A stretch of DNA of 64,000 nt from Tetragenococcus osmophilus (GCF_003795125.1 NZ_CP027783.1:1488001-1552000), one strand, 5' to 3'. Positions 38,028-47,190 are shown, numbered from the stretch's first letter. Notes: generated by a model not told the origin, from the letters alone. Numbers and translations are program-made.

Positions 38028-38111
38028 TAACAAACAATTGCAAAATGGTTTTTGTTTGTTATAGGAAAAAAACCATGATATTATAAAAACACCAAGAGAG
38101 GAGAAGATAAA

Positions 38112-38335
38112 ATGAGTACAATAAAGACGATTTAAAAGGGAAATTCAACGAAGCTAAAGGAAAAGCAACTGGCGATAGTTCCGAAGAATTAAAAGGAAAG
38201 GCCCAACAAGGTCTTGGTAAAGCAAAAGATAAAGCCGAAGAAGTTGCTGATAAAGCAGCGGACAAAGTGAATAAACAAGTAGACGAACAAAAGGACGAAT
38301 CAGACAGTAGTCAAGATTCTAACTCGAATGAATAA
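38112..38335 (+). pseudogene. CsbD-family stress protein gene with 5' frameshift
   Basis: AGGAG and ATG 38112 open a frame that stops after seven codons (ATG AGT ACA ATA AAG ACG ATT TAA). One frame over, from 38120, a complete CsbD-like sequence follows: NKDDLKGKFNEAKGKATGD, then ELKGKAQQGLGKAKDKAEEVA, ending at the TAA 38333-38335. There is no start codon in that frame after the stop at 38108. A single missing base between codons 2 and 4 explains it. CsbD proteins are abundant stress proteins of unknown function. A sequencing error is possible. Confidence 0.85.
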
Positions 38336-40027
38336 TAGATAATAAATGAAAAAATAACGAAATGATCTTTGATCGTTTCGTTATTTTTGTCTGAGTAGAA
38401 AAAGCAGAAGGAGGTTTTGCATGAAAAGTGCAAAAGAACTTGAAGGATTATTAAAATCCTTAGATGGCCAAAAATATGGTGCTTATAAACGGCTTAAAGG
38501 AAACTATCAATTTGAAAACTTTCAACTTTCGGTTGATCATGTCCAAGTTGATCCTTATGCGCCACCTTCTAAAATGCAAGTGAATATAAAAAGAGAAACA
38601 GCAGGTATTCCATCAAAGTGGTTGGATACAAAAGATAAAGCCATTGCTGTCTCTGATTTTTTAACTAGGACATTTGGAGAAAAAGTTCAACCTTTTAATA
38701 AAGAAGCTAAAGGTTCTGGTACAAACGGTAAAGTTCTTATTGATCGTTGTGGACAAGAAATTTTGGAACGAACCTCTGTGGTAATCAAAGAAAATGAGAT
38801 AGAAGTTCGTTTCGAAGTCGGCTTACCAGCAGCTGGACGAAAAATTTTAGGAAAAGCGGCTAGTCGTATTTTTACAGATGTATTGCCTAAAGTCGTGGAG
38901 CGAGCATTACTATATCGTAACCTAGATCAAAAGGCTTTACAACAACAAGTGACTTTAATGTTGGATCAGGTATTCATTAGAGAAGAATTAGCTCGCAGAA
39001 AATTAGTAGCTTTTGTAGCGAACAATTCGTTTTTACCTCGTCGTAGCGGAGTTTCTGATAAGCCGTTAAAAGATGCCGTATTGTTTACTAGTCCAGAAAA
39101 CTTTGCTATTGAAATGCAATTGCCTAGCGGCCAAACAGTTACTGGTATGGGCATTCCAGAAGGCGTTAGTTTAATAGTTGGGGGCGGTTTTCATGGAAAA
39201 TCTACCTTATTACATGCTTTAGAACGAGGCGTGTACCAACATATCGCAGGCGATGGAAGAGAAATGATTATTACCCGTCAAGATGCAGTTAAAGTGCGTG
39301 CTGAAGATGGCCGAAGCATAGAAAAGGTGAATATTAGCGCATTTATTAACAACTTGCCTGGTAAAAAAGATACTACTCAATTTTCGACAGAAAATGCTAG
39401 TGGGAGTACCTCACAAGCTGCGAATGTAATGGAAGCTCTAGAAGCAGAGACTTCTTTATTGTTAATTGATGAAGATACTTCGGCTACCAACTTTATGATT
39501 CGAGATGGGCGTATGCAAAAATTGGTAGCTCCAGAAAAGGAACCTATTACTCCGTTTACAAATAAAATAAGACCTTTATATGATACATTAAATGTCTCTA
39601 CTATCCTTATTGTAGGTGGCTCTGGAGATTATTTTGACGTGGCAGATCAAATTCTTATGATGGATGAATATTGTCTAAAAGATGTAACGAATACAGCTAA
39701 ATCTATTGCAAATTCTACAGGTTATCAAAGACAAATGTTTTCTCAGCAAGAGTTTGGTGAAATTCCTGCTAGAATTCCTTTGAAAACTAGTTTTTCTCAT
39801 TCAGGAAAAGATCAACGCTTAAAAGCTCAAGGAAGACATAAGATTTTATATGGACACGAAGCTATTGATATTTCTGGTTTGGAACAATTAGTTGACGATA
39901 GTCAGACAAATTGTATTGCTATGATGTTTGATTTTTTCCAAAATAATATATTCCAAAATTTCAAGTTTAAGTTAGCCACTTAGTAAAACTAAATTTCATG
40001 CGATATTTGACGGTTACTATCTGTGTA

Positions 40028-40136
40028 GTGAGGGCTTGATAATGAGCTGAGACATGATAGTCTTTTGACAAGCTGGCTTCAGCCAGCTCTACAGCTTTAA
40101 AATCATGTCGAAGGAGGCTCGTTGTCAAGCCCTCAC
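40028..40136 (-). other. Long stem-loop between transposase stop and IS30 end (copy 1)
   Basis: Nested pairing: GTGAGGGCTTGA / TCAAGCCCTCAC (12 bp), GAGC / GCTC, GACATGAT / ATCATGTC (8 bp), AGCTGGCT / AGCCAGCT (8 bp), joined by small internal loops over 109 nt. It starts 3 bases after the transposase stop. May be a terminator, an RNA stability element or an IS-encoded RNA. Confidence 0.85.
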
Positions 40137-40139
40137 GGG

Positions 40140-41219
40140 TTAAGCCACTTGCTTTTCTAATCGTAAGGCATTGACGAAACACTCATGAGGTGTTTTATAA
40201 TCCAATATTTTTCTGGGATAATCGTTCATCCATTGTTGTATACGTAAGCATTGTGATTCTAAAACTTGACCCATCGACTTTCCTTTCGGAATGAAGCGAC
40301 GAATGAATTTATGCTGATTCTCACTCGTTCCTCGCTCAAATGATGCATAAGGATGGCTAAAATAAACATCCAGGGTATCCTTTAACGCTTCATGTAGACC
40401 TGCAAATTCAGATCCATTATCTGAAGTAATCGTCTTAAACATAGTAGAAAAGTCATCTCCAGCGCGTTCTTGAAGAGAATAAATGGCTTCGTCCACTGAA
40501 TATTGATCTTTACCGTTTACCTTCATAATAACTTCAAAGCGGGTTTGTCGTTCAACTAATGTTAGTAGTACGGCATCGGTCTTCTCCTTATTACCAACGA
40601 CTGTGTCGATTTCCCAGTGACCAAAAGTTTCACGGCTATCAATTTCTTTAGGCCGTTTGTCTATCGATTGCCCGAGAATACGTTTATTTGGGCGTTTCTT
40701 CAGAGAGGACACTTTTGGTTTACGAGAGAGCTTTTCTAAAAGATCAAGGTTCGTTGTTCGCATGATTCCTTTATCTATCCAATTGTAAAGTGTTGTTGTA
40801 CTAGGAATAATGGCACGATCAAACAACTCATGCTCTAACGCAAAACCAGTCACGGCATCAGGGGACCATTTATCAAGCAACATCTTATCATCGGCCCATT
40901 CTATAAAGGTATCTATATCCGCCCATTTTGGCCGTCGGCCACAGTTTAAACGATGTCTGTCATAAGCTGCTTGTCCAGCATCAGCGTCATAAGCTTCAGT
41001 ATAGTAATCATAGACCTTTCCTTTTTGCTTTTGGCGTTTAAGTTGTGTGACCGTTCCGCGCTTCACCTCATTATTGATTGTTTGTGGAGCACGTTCTAAA
41101 ACACTAGCAATCCGACGATTGGAATAGTTTTCTTGCTTTAAAATAGCGATTTGAGACCGCTCTGAATAAGATAAGTGTTTTCCCTTACGTGCTGATGTGG
41201 TATGGTTAGAGTGCGTCAT
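40140..41219 (-). CDS. IS30-family transposase, copy 1
   Basis: A 359-aa DDE transposase. N-terminal helix-turn-helix (HLSYSERSQIAILKQENYSN), catalytic segments HWEIDTVVG, TSDNGSEFAGL and the Glu in FERGTSENQHKFIRRFIPKG. Apparently intact. The predicted protein is identical to copy 2. Confidence 0.95.
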   Translation of the reverse strand: MTHSNHTTSARKGKHLSYSERSQIAILKQENYSNRRIASVLERAPQTINNEVKRGTVTQLKRQKQKGKVYDYYTEAYDADAGQAAYDRHRLNCGRRPKWADIDTFIEWADDKMLLDKWSPDAVTGFALEHELFDRAIIPSTTTLYNWIDKGIMRTTNLDLLEKLSRKPKVSSLKKRPNKRILGQSIDKRPKEIDSRETFGHWEIDTVVGNKEKTDAVLLTLVERQTRFEVIMKVNGKDQYSVDEAIYSLQERAGDDFSTMFKTITSDNGSEFAGLHEALKDTLDVYFSHPYASFERGTSENQHKFIRRFIPKGKSMGQVLESQCLRIQQWMNDYPRKILDYKTPHECFVNALRLEKQVA

Positions 41220-41549
41220 GTGAATTCATCCTGTCTATTGAGAGTTAGTGGTAACTTCAATATAACATGAAATTCACATGGCGTTTTTTATATGTTAGCC
41301 AGGTGGCTAACTTCATTATAAAATCCAGCAAAATAATATATTAGATGAAAAAATGACAATAGCTCAAGCTGTAGATCAGATATATAATTATATTGACCGT
41401 AAGGGATTAGATGCGATTTCTCCTTACAGTGGACATCCAGGGAATTTAGCCTTACCAAGAAAGCAAGAATTTTGTGCTGCTTTGAATCGGTATCGCGGTT
41501 TAAAAATAAAAAAATAAATATTAATCACTTTATGTCATTTTAAAGTATA

Positions 41550-41587
41550 AAAAAGGGAGATTGTAAAAAACAATCTCCCTCTTTTAT
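41550..41587. terminator. Bidirectional terminator between broken ATPase gene and wrbA-type gene
   Basis: Perfect 10-bp stem AGGGAGATTG / CAATCTCCCT with a 7-nt loop and flanking A and T runs; lies between convergent genes. Confidence 0.92.
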
Positions 41588-41598
41588 AAAATGTTTTA

Positions 41599-42195
41599 TT
41601 AACCATTCACTCGACCAGCGATGTCTACAACGTGACGTGCTTGTTGTTTAGCAGCTTCTTCCACGTCTTCTATCATATTGCCGTCATCATCGATCGTAAC
41701 AGAAGTTCCATAAGGGTTACCACCAGCTGTCGTATATTCTGCTTCAGAATATCCAGGTGCTGCAATGATAGCACCCCAGTGCATCATTTGGATGTAAAGA
41801 GAAAGAAGGGTTGCTTCTTGTCCACCGTGGGCATTATGAGCAGATGTCATACCGGATACCACTTTATTTACGGTATCGCCACTGGCCCAAATACCACCTT
41901 GTGTGTCGATAAATTGTTTCAATTGTGCAGCCATAACGCCAAAACGAGAAGGAACACTAAAGATAATGCCGTCTGCCCAAACGATATCATCAGAAGTTAC
42001 CTCTGGAATATCGCGCGTTGCGTCATAATGAGCTCGCCAAGCAGGGTTGGCATCGATAGCTACGTCGGGAGCTAATTCAGGAGCTTTGACTAAGCGAGCT
42101 TGCGCTCCTGCATTTTCCACAGCTTCTTTTGCCCATTGTGCGAGTTGGTAGTTTGTTCCTGTAGAACTGTAATAAACGATTGCGATTTTTGTCAT
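41599..42195 (-). CDS. WrbA-like NAD(P)H:quinone oxidoreductase
   Basis: A 198-aa flavodoxin-fold protein. The FMN loop is YYSSTGTNYQLAQWA (9-23); DGIIFSVPSRFGVMAAQLKQFID and MTSAHNAHGGQEATLLSLYIQMMHWGAIIAAPGY are WrbA-family features. Likely two-electron quinone reduction protecting against oxidative stress. AAGGAGAG precedes the ATG. A second flavin reductase gene lies just upstream on the same strand. Confidence 0.9.
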   Translation of the reverse strand: MTKIAIVYYSSTGTNYQLAQWAKEAVENAGAQARLVKAPELAPDVAIDANPAWRAHYDATRDIPEVTSDDIVWADGIIFSVPSRFGVMAAQLKQFIDTQGGIWASGDTVNKVVSGMTSAHNAHGGQEATLLSLYIQMMHWGAIIAAPGYSEAEYTTAGGNPYGTSVTIDDDGNMIEDVEEAAKQQARHVVDIAGRVNG

Positions 42196-42316
42196 AATAA
42201 ATTCTCTCCTTATTTCTTAGTAATTTTAATACATTCTAAACTTTAAAGTATTTAAAAAAGAATAGCAATATTTTTGCTTATTTTTTGTAAGTATTTTAAA
42301 TTAGTTTTTAATTTGA

Positions 42317-42871
42317 CTATTTTGTTAGCTTATTAAAGAAATCAAAATATTTATCGATAATTACTTGGAAGAAGTTTTTTGTATCTTCTACAAAGGTTCC
42401 GTCTTCATTTAATAAGGAATCAAAGTTTCCGATATAAGCTTCCGGTTGTTGCATTACGGGCATATTTAAAAATACAAGAGATTGACGTAAAGCATGATTT
42501 GCGCCAAATCCTGCAATTCCGCGAGGAGCAACACTGATAACAGCTGCAGGTTTGCCATCCCATTTACTTTCGCCATAAGGGCGTGACCCTACATCCAAAG
42601 CATTTTTAAGTGCAGCAGGCATGGAACGATTATATTCTGGCGTAAAGAAAAAGATACCATCCATTTCTGCGATTTCTTTTCTAAAACGTAACCAGCTTTC
42701 TGGTGCTTTACCAGCAACTTCTAAATCTTCATTATAAAAAGGCAAGTCACTAATTTCGATAAAATTTGCTTCGACATCTTCTGGTAATAACTTTTCAAAT
42801 GTTTGAGCTGTTTTTAAATTATTAGAATCTTGTCGTAAACTTCCAACTATAAAACCAATTTTTGTACTCAT
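42317..42871 (-). CDS. NADPH-dependent FMN reductase family protein
   Basis: A 184-aa flavin reductase/azoreductase-type protein. FMN-binding segments are VGSLRQDSNNLKTAQTF (9-25), FFTPEYNRSMPAALKNALD and VISVAPRGIAGFGANHALR. AAGGAGG precedes the ATG. Substrate unknown. Confidence 0.9.
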   Translation of the reverse strand: MSTKIGFIVGSLRQDSNNLKTAQTFEKLLPEDVEANFIEISDLPFYNEDLEVAGKAPESWLRFRKEIAEMDGIFFFTPEYNRSMPAALKNALDVGSRPYGESKWDGKPAAVISVAPRGIAGFGANHALRQSLVFLNMPVMQQPEAYIGNFDSLLNEDGTFVEDTKNFFQVIIDKYFDFFNKLTK

Positions 42872-43086
42872 GAAAAAATACCTCCTTGAAAGTAATAATA
42901 ATTTAAACTTATATTTTTACCACAAATTATATCTTACAAAAAGTTAGTGAAATTTGCAAAGAAAAAAGGTTGTCCTATAAAAGATATATTGTTAAAAAAT
43001 TTAGTCTGTAAAGAGAAAACTCTTTACACTATAATTAAAACCTGTTACACTACATTTTGTGAGTAAAACTAACGGAGGTGTAAAAT

Positions 43087-43362
43087 TTGGCAGTAAAAAT
43101 TCGTTTAAAACGTATGGGGGATAAAAAACGCCCAACTTACCGTATCGTAGTCGCAGATTCTCGTTCACCACGTGACGGTCGCTTTATCGAAACAGTGGGA
43201 ACATACAACCCATTGAAAGAACCAAGCGAAGTAAAAATCGAAGAAGCTAGCGTGCTTGATTGGTTAGCTAAAGGCGCTCAACCTTCTGATACGGTTCGTA
43301 ATCTTCTTTCTAAAGAAGGCATTATGAAAAAGCATCATGACGCAAAAAACGCTAAGAAATAA
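43087..43362 (+). CDS. rpsP: 30S ribosomal protein S16
   Basis: A 91-aa ribosomal protein with the standard start [35 protein letters not shown]. The start codon is TTG (43087), preceded by ACGGAGGTG. A TATAAT lies at 43030-43035. Followed 11 bp later by khpA. The genes that usually follow (rimM, trmD, rplS) are not here. Confidence 0.97.
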   Translation: MAVKIRLKRMGDKKRPTYRIVVADSRSPRDGRFIETVGTYNPLKEPSEVKIEEASVLDWLAKGAQPSDTVRNLLSKEGIMKKHHDAKNAKK

Positions 43363-43373
43363 GGTGGCCAATT

Positions 43374-43622
43374 ATGACAGATTTGACCGATTTGGTCTTA
43401 ACGATTGTTCGTCCCTTGGTTACACAGCCTGAACAAGTGTCAGTCGAAATTGAGGAGACAGATAACTTTTTTGAATATAATTTATCTGTTGCACCTGGTG
43501 ATGTTGGACGTATCATTGGTAAACAAGGACGTATTGCAAAAGCAATTCGTACGATTGTTTACAGTGTTCGAACCAATGATCGAAAAAAAGTACGTCTGAA
43601 TATTTTAGATGGCAAAGAGTAA
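43374..43622 (+). CDS. khpA: KH-domain RNA-binding protein KhpA
   Basis: An 82-aa single KH-domain protein (UPF0109). The GxxG loop is in GRIIGKQGRIAKAIRTI (about 43-59). KhpA with KhpB binds many RNAs and affects cell elongation in streptococci. AAGGTGG precedes the ATG. Terminator follows directly. Confidence 0.95.
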   Translation: MTDLTDLVLTIVRPLVTQPEQVSVEIEETDNFFEYNLSVAPGDVGRIIGKQGRIAKAIRTIVYSVRTNDRKKVRLNILDGKE

Positions 43623-43650
43623 AAAGACTGGGATTCCCAGTCTTTTTTTT
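43622..43650 (+). terminator. Terminator after khpA
   Basis: AAAAGACTGGGA / TCCCAGTCTTTT stem with a T8 run. Confidence 0.93.
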
Positions 43651-43668
43651 ATTAGAAAAAATAGAAGC

Positions 43669-43861
43669 TATGTTCTGAGTTTGTTTTCAGGACATAAATC
43701 AACAGCAGTTATGTCCTGAAATCGCCCTCAGTACATAGGTTGAGCTTTTTCTAAACTAAATTTAGGATTTTAGAACATAAGTTTAGAAAATCTATGTCCT
43801 ATATCTCCTTTCAGGACATAAGTCTTCTCATTTTATGTTCTGAGTTTGTTTTCAGGACATA
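43669..43861 (+). repeat. Palindrome array 1: five degenerate 28-nt units, 41-42 bp period
   Basis: Units begin at 43669, 43710, 43752, 43793 and 43834 (steps 41, 42, 41, 41). Each follows the pattern TATGTTCTGA...TTCAGGACATA, an inverted repeat able to form a 10-11 bp hairpin; unit 3 is badly decayed and unit 2 has mismatches. Spacers are 13-14 nt and often begin A(A/G)TC. The same unit forms the array at 57305. Fills most of the gap between khpA and the next gene. Confidence 0.9.
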
Positions 43862-44008
43862 AGTCTGATAATTTAAATGCATTTAGTTTTTTGTGGAAGA
43901 CTCATAAACAGTAATAGGAAATAAAAGTTTCCTTTAAATCAGGCGGAAGAAGGATGTTTTCTATCATCCTTTATATCATAATAGGAAAATATAAGGGAGG
44001 TAATTTGG

Positions 44009-44263
44009 GTGGAGACATTTATTGCTATTGCTATAGGAATTTTTCTTTTTATTTGGGCCTTTCGAACAAGAAGTTGTCTTTTACGTTTAATTGCTTTAGT
44101 CCTTTTTCTTTTTTTACTTTGGATTTACCGTATTGAAGTAGCAAACGTTGTAGATCAGATTGGTCAATATTTTAATATAGAAGATATGTCTGGACGGCTC
44201 TACGATACCTTCATAAATATGTGGCAAAGGTTGACTCAATGGTTCGGTCAACTTCTGCAATAA
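44009..44263 (+). CDS. Small hypothetical membrane protein
   Basis: An 84-aa protein starting with GTG 44009, 8 bases after AAGGGAGG. Two hydrophobic stretches (about 2-18 and 24-42) separated by RTRS form a tight membrane hairpin; the C-terminal half is amphipathic with many Trp, Gln and Phe (NMWQRLTQWFGQLL). I do not recognise the family. It lies between the palindrome array and a terminator, so it is probably a single-gene unit. Confidence 0.7.
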   Translation: METFIAIAIGIFLFIWAFRTRSCLLRLIALVLFLFLLWIYRIEVANVVDQIGQYFNIEDMSGRLYDTFINMWQRLTQWFGQLLQ

Positions 44264-44267
44264 AAAA

Positions 44268-44318
44268 TAAATACAAGCTCAGTATTATAAGCAATAAAGA
44301 TACTGTGCTTGTATTTTT
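44268..44318. terminator. Bidirectional terminator before citG
   Basis: AATACAAGCTCAGTAT pairs imperfectly with ATACTGTGCTTGTATT, flanked by A and T runs, between convergent genes. Confidence 0.85.
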
Positions 44319-44322
44319 GTAT

Positions 44323-45186
44323 TTAAATAAGTTCTTCTAAAAAACTAAAATAAATCCCTAAACTCAATAAATCAGCGGCACCGCCCGGGCTTAGGTTTTT
44401 TTCAATTAATTCTTGATTAAATGATGTTAGACTTTGCCTAAAGTCATATTCATTTAACTTACTTTCATGAATAAACATGCCTCGTTGTTTTACTTGTTGC
44501 CAGCCATTTACTCCTCCGCGATGAAGTAGGTTACTATCTTCAATTTGACTTACTAGTAAAATTAGACCACGTAATAGCAATACTTCTGTATTTTCTTGTC
44601 CAGTATGATCACGTAAAAAAGGTAAGAGTAAATTTGATAGCGCTGGATATCCTTGCGTAGCTTCTCCACGAACGCCTAGAACCCCTGTTTTAATATATAG
44701 TTTTTCTCCATGTGATAAATCATTTTTTTGTGTTATGTGAGAAAAGTCTTGCTGAACAAGGTGTTGGGTCATTTGAGAAACTAAAGACAAAACATTTGCG
44801 GTATCCTGAAAAGAAAAAGGTAATGAATGCTCCTGCAAGTAAAAACCTGTAGCTCCTAGCAGGACGGCAAAGGAAAAATTTGCGCCCTTATGGGTGTTTA
44901 TTTGGTAAGTAGCCTCTAACATGTCACGTTCAGCTTCAATTCCTTTATGGCGCAGTTTTGTAAAAAGGGAGGCCAAATCGCCATGATGTTCAAAGCCCAA
45001 CCGCGCATATTCATAAAAATATGGAGCTAAACTTTCAATGCTATCAATAAACATAAAGAAATCCATATCCTGATGAGCACCGTTATCAAAGCGATCTACA
45101 AGGCCAGGTTTAGGCGAAAGCGTCACTTCATAGTATAATGATTTTGTGGCAAATTTTGTTAACTGCATTAATATAGGGTTACTCAA
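44323..45186 (-). CDS. citG: Triphosphoribosyl-dephospho-CoA synthase CitG
   Basis: Makes the precursor of the citrate lyase prosthetic group from dephospho-CoA and ATP, 287 aa. Family features are YYEVTLSPKPGLVDRFDNGAHQDMDF (about 18-43), THKGANFSFAVLLGATG, GVRGEATQGYPAL and LSPGGAADLLSLGIYF. Its first codons overlap the citO end by 8 bp, so citO-citG form a unit transcribed away from citC. Confidence 0.94.
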   Translation of the reverse strand: MSNPILMQLTKFATKSLYYEVTLSPKPGLVDRFDNGAHQDMDFFMFIDSIESLAPYFYEYARLGFEHHGDLASLFTKLRHKGIEAERDMLEATYQINTHKGANFSFAVLLGATGFYLQEHSLPFSFQDTANVLSLVSQMTQHLVQQDFSHITQKNDLSHGEKLYIKTGVLGVRGEATQGYPALSNLLLPFLRDHTGQENTEVLLLRGLILLVSQIEDSNLLHRGGVNGWQQVKQRGMFIHESKLNEYDFRQSLTSFNQELIEKNLSPGGAADLLSLGIYFSFLEELI

Positions 45187-45874
45187 TTTTTCTTCTTTCC
45201 ATTTCTTTTATAACAAATTGTAATGAATGGTTTAAATGTTCGTGGGTGATTAAAGTAATTTGTTCAATGTCATTATTTTTCATGCCACGATAAATCAACC
45301 AGTGTTCTTGCAATGCCAAACTTCTTCGCGCTGAAGCACGAATTGCAATATCGCGAAAGTACACTAGATAAGCTTGCAGATCTGTTACGATGGCTTTTAA
45401 GCGTAACATCTGGCTTTTTTTATAAATAAATGAATTAAAATCAGAGAAATTTTGTAAAAGATTATCTACTTGATCTGTTTTATTATAATATTCGCCTTCT
45501 TCAAGTAGTTGTTCTAGTTCCTCAAAATCCTGGCTATCCATTAAGGTCATTGCTTTAGTCGTGGCTAGGGTATCAAGAGCTTTACGAATATCATAAATTT
45601 CGTAAGCATCTTTTATACTAATTCCCTTAACAATAATCCCGATTCTAGGAACATGCTCAACGAGTTGCTCTTTTACTAATTCTTGTAGGGCAAAACGAAT
45701 CGGCGTACGGCTGATATTTAATTCTTCAGATAGTTCTTTTTCGTTGATTCTTTCTCCGGCTGGAATATCACCTAAAATAATTGTTTTACGTAAAGCGTTG
45801 TAAACACAAAGTTTTAAGGGTCTATTTTGCGATAAGTCTAAATTGCTTTTTATAGCCTCAACGATCGGGTTCAT
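45179..45874 (-). CDS. citO: GntR-family citrate regulator CitO
   Basis: A 231-aa GntR/FadR-type regulator. N-terminal winged helix (NALRKTIILGDIPAGERINEKELSEELNISRTPIRFALQELVKEQLVEH) and an all-helical FCD effector domain. In enterococci the GntR-type CitO activates the cit operon in response to citrate; the divergent position here supports the same role. ATG 45874 is 9 bases after AAGGAG; an upstream in-frame ATG abuts that site. Confidence 0.88.
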   Translation of the reverse strand: MNPIVEAIKSNLDLSQNRPLKLCVYNALRKTIILGDIPAGERINEKELSEELNISRTPIRFALQELVKEQLVEHVPRIGIIVKGISIKDAYEIYDIRKALDTLATTKAMTLMDSQDFEELEQLLEEGEYYNKTDQVDNLLQNFSDFNSFIYKKSQMLRLKAIVTDLQAYLVYFRDIAIRASARRSLALQEHWLIYRGMKNNDIEQITLITHEHLNHSLQFVIKEMERRKIE

Positions 45875-45956
45875 TTCCCCCATCTCCTTATGATTAACTA
45901 ATGGATTATTTATTATAATCACGTCTCTTTCATTTTACCATAAAATAAGAGGGATA

Positions 45957-46031
45957 GTTAACAAACTCGTGTTTTTGTACATTTATTGTTCTAAATTTCA
46001 ATTTTGTTAACATAAACACGAAAAGAACAAT
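45957..46031. promoter_or_regulatory. Candidate CitO operator cluster
   Basis: Between citO and citC, GTTAAC occurs twice (45957, 46006), CGTGTTT (45968) is matched by AAACACG (46014), and ATTGTTCT (45985) by AGAACAAT (46024). The half-sites are interleaved rather than nested, suggesting protein sites on DNA rather than an RNA hairpin. They lie about 50-120 bp upstream of the probable citC start, where an activator would bind. Confidence 0.6.
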
Positions 46032-46071
46032 TTTATTGGGAGTTTTTACTATAAATTTTGCAAACTTTTCC

Positions 46072-46077
46072 TATAAT
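46072..46077 (+). promoter_or_regulatory. citC promoter -10 element
   Basis: A perfect TATAAT about 100 bp before citC with no good -35 at the right distance (CTATAA), as expected for a promoter needing an activator. Confidence 0.6.
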
Positions 46078-46177
46078 AGGGGTGTAGGTGTTTTTTAGAT
46101 AAGAGAGTATGAAAGTAACTTATGGAAAAAGGCAGAAATTAAGTTGTTAAAATTGGATTGGAGAGGGGGTTGAGTCG

Positions 46178-47176
46178 ATGGATAACAAATATACAAGTAA
46201 ACGTATTTGGCTGGATAAAGATAAAAAAGCTTATGAAGCTTGGAAAAGTTTAATAACAAGTGCCAACCTGCAAGCAGAAGAGCATTTGGATTATACTGTT
46301 GGGATTTACGATGAAAGAAAGTTAATTGCTACAGGTTCTATTGCTGAAAATATTATTAAGTGTGTCGCAGTTTGTAAGGATTATCAGTCAGAAAATTTGG
46401 TGAATCGGATAGTTACTCAATTAATTGAGCAATTAAATGAAGAAGGTTATTTTCACTATTTTTTATATACTAAACCAGAAAGAGAAACTGTGTTTCGTTC
46501 ATTAGGCTTTAAAAAAATTATTGCAAACAAAGACGTTCTATTTATGGAACAAGGTCCTGAAGATTTTTCTACTTATCTTTATGAGTTACAAGAAAATAAG
46601 AAAACAGGCCAAGGGGCTGGCATTGTTATGAATGCTAACCCGTTTACTAAGGGTCATCAATATCTAGTGGAAACTGCCGCCCAAAATAATGATCAGGTTT
46701 ATGTTTTTGTTTTATCAGAAGATCATTCTGAGTTTTCAACAGATGATCGCGTGAAAATGGTTCAAGCGGGTGTTAGTCATCTAGAAAATGTGACAGTATT
46801 TCCTACCCGCAAATATCTTGTCTCACAAGCAACGTTTCCAGCTTATTTCTTAAAGGATAAAGCTGAATTAGCGGTTGCTAAGACTCAAGCTACTCTTGAT
46901 GCGCAAATTTTTAAAGAAAAAATTGCCCCAGTTTTAGATATACATGTTCGATATGTAGGAGAAGAGCCTTACTCTAAAGTCACTGAGGTATATAACCAGG
47001 CTATGCAGGAGGTCTTTGGTGAAGCGTTGAAATTAGTTATTTTACCTAGAAAAGCCATAGAAGGTGACATTATTTCAGCAACAAAAGTCCGTAAAGCTAT
47101 AGCAGAAGAAGATGAAAAGTTACTTTTACAACTTTTACCTAAAACAACATATAATTATTTAAAGAAAAATTTTTAA
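46178..47176 (+). CDS. citC: Citrate lyase ligase CitC
   Basis: Acetylates the citrate lyase prosthetic group with acetate and ATP, 332 aa. An N-terminal GNAT-like part (1-130) is followed by a nucleotidyltransferase domain with [18 protein letters not shown] (about 150, HxGH-type motif) and [23 protein letters not shown] precedes the ATG. First gene of citCDEFX. Confidence 0.95.
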   Translation: MDNKYTSKRIWLDKDKKAYEAWKSLITSANLQAEEHLDYTVGIYDERKLIATGSIAENIIKCVAVCKDYQSENLVNRIVTQLIEQLNEEGYFHYFLYTKPERETVFRSLGFKKIIANKDVLFMEQGPEDFSTYLYELQENKKTGQGAGIVMNANPFTKGHQYLVETAAQNNDQVYVFVLSEDHSEFSTDDRVKMVQAGVSHLENVTVFPTRKYLVSQATFPAYFLKDKAELAVAKTQATLDAQIFKEKIAPVLDIHVRYVGEEPYSKVTEVYNQAMQEVFGEALKLVILPRKAIEGDIISATKVRKAIAEEDEKLLLQLLPKTTYNYLKKNF

Positions 47177-47190
47177 ACGAGGTGAATACA

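Larger units (their letters stand above)
39953..41328 (-). mobile_element. IS30-family element, copy 1 (1376 bp)
   Basis: Boundaries come from comparison with the second copy 21,884 bp downstream: identity begins CCAAAATTTC and ends AAAATCCAG. Inner terminal repeats share AAGTTAGCCAC. The 14-bp CAAAATAATATATT flanks it on both sides (39939-39952 and 41329-41342), longer than usual for the family. Contains the transposase and a long 3' stem-loop. Confidence 0.88.
38421..41517 (+). pseudogene. ABC-class ATPase (COG3044 type) gene disrupted by IS30
   Basis: The intact 5' part (38421-39952) encodes about 510 residues of a predicted ABC-class ATPase with Walker A VGGGFHGKSTLLHAL (about 252-266), the STSQAANVMEALEAETSLLLIDEDTSATNFMIRD stretch (Walker B) and ILIVGGSGDYFDVAD. 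The IS30 at 39953-41328 interrupts after FFQNNI. The 3' remainder (41343-41517) continues in frame as LDEKMTIAQAVDQIYNYIDRKG and ends GLKIKK. Removing the IS and one 14-bp repeat restores one frame of about 570 codons. AAGGAGG precedes the ATG. The motor part is retained, so a truncated product could still be made. Confidence 0.9.

Noticed and set aside
38026-38063. Terminator after ffh
   Set aside because: AACAAACA / TGTTTGTT can pair, but the stem is all weak pairs and no T run follows.
39967-40182. 71-codon ORF at the IS30 3' end (also at 61851-62066)
   Set aside because: It reads through the stem-loop and the end of the transposase gene in another frame and has no ribosome site.
43954-44136. 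60-codon ORF overlapping the small membrane gene
   Set aside because: The frame at 44009 has the ribosome site and a membrane-protein pattern; this one is a shadow.
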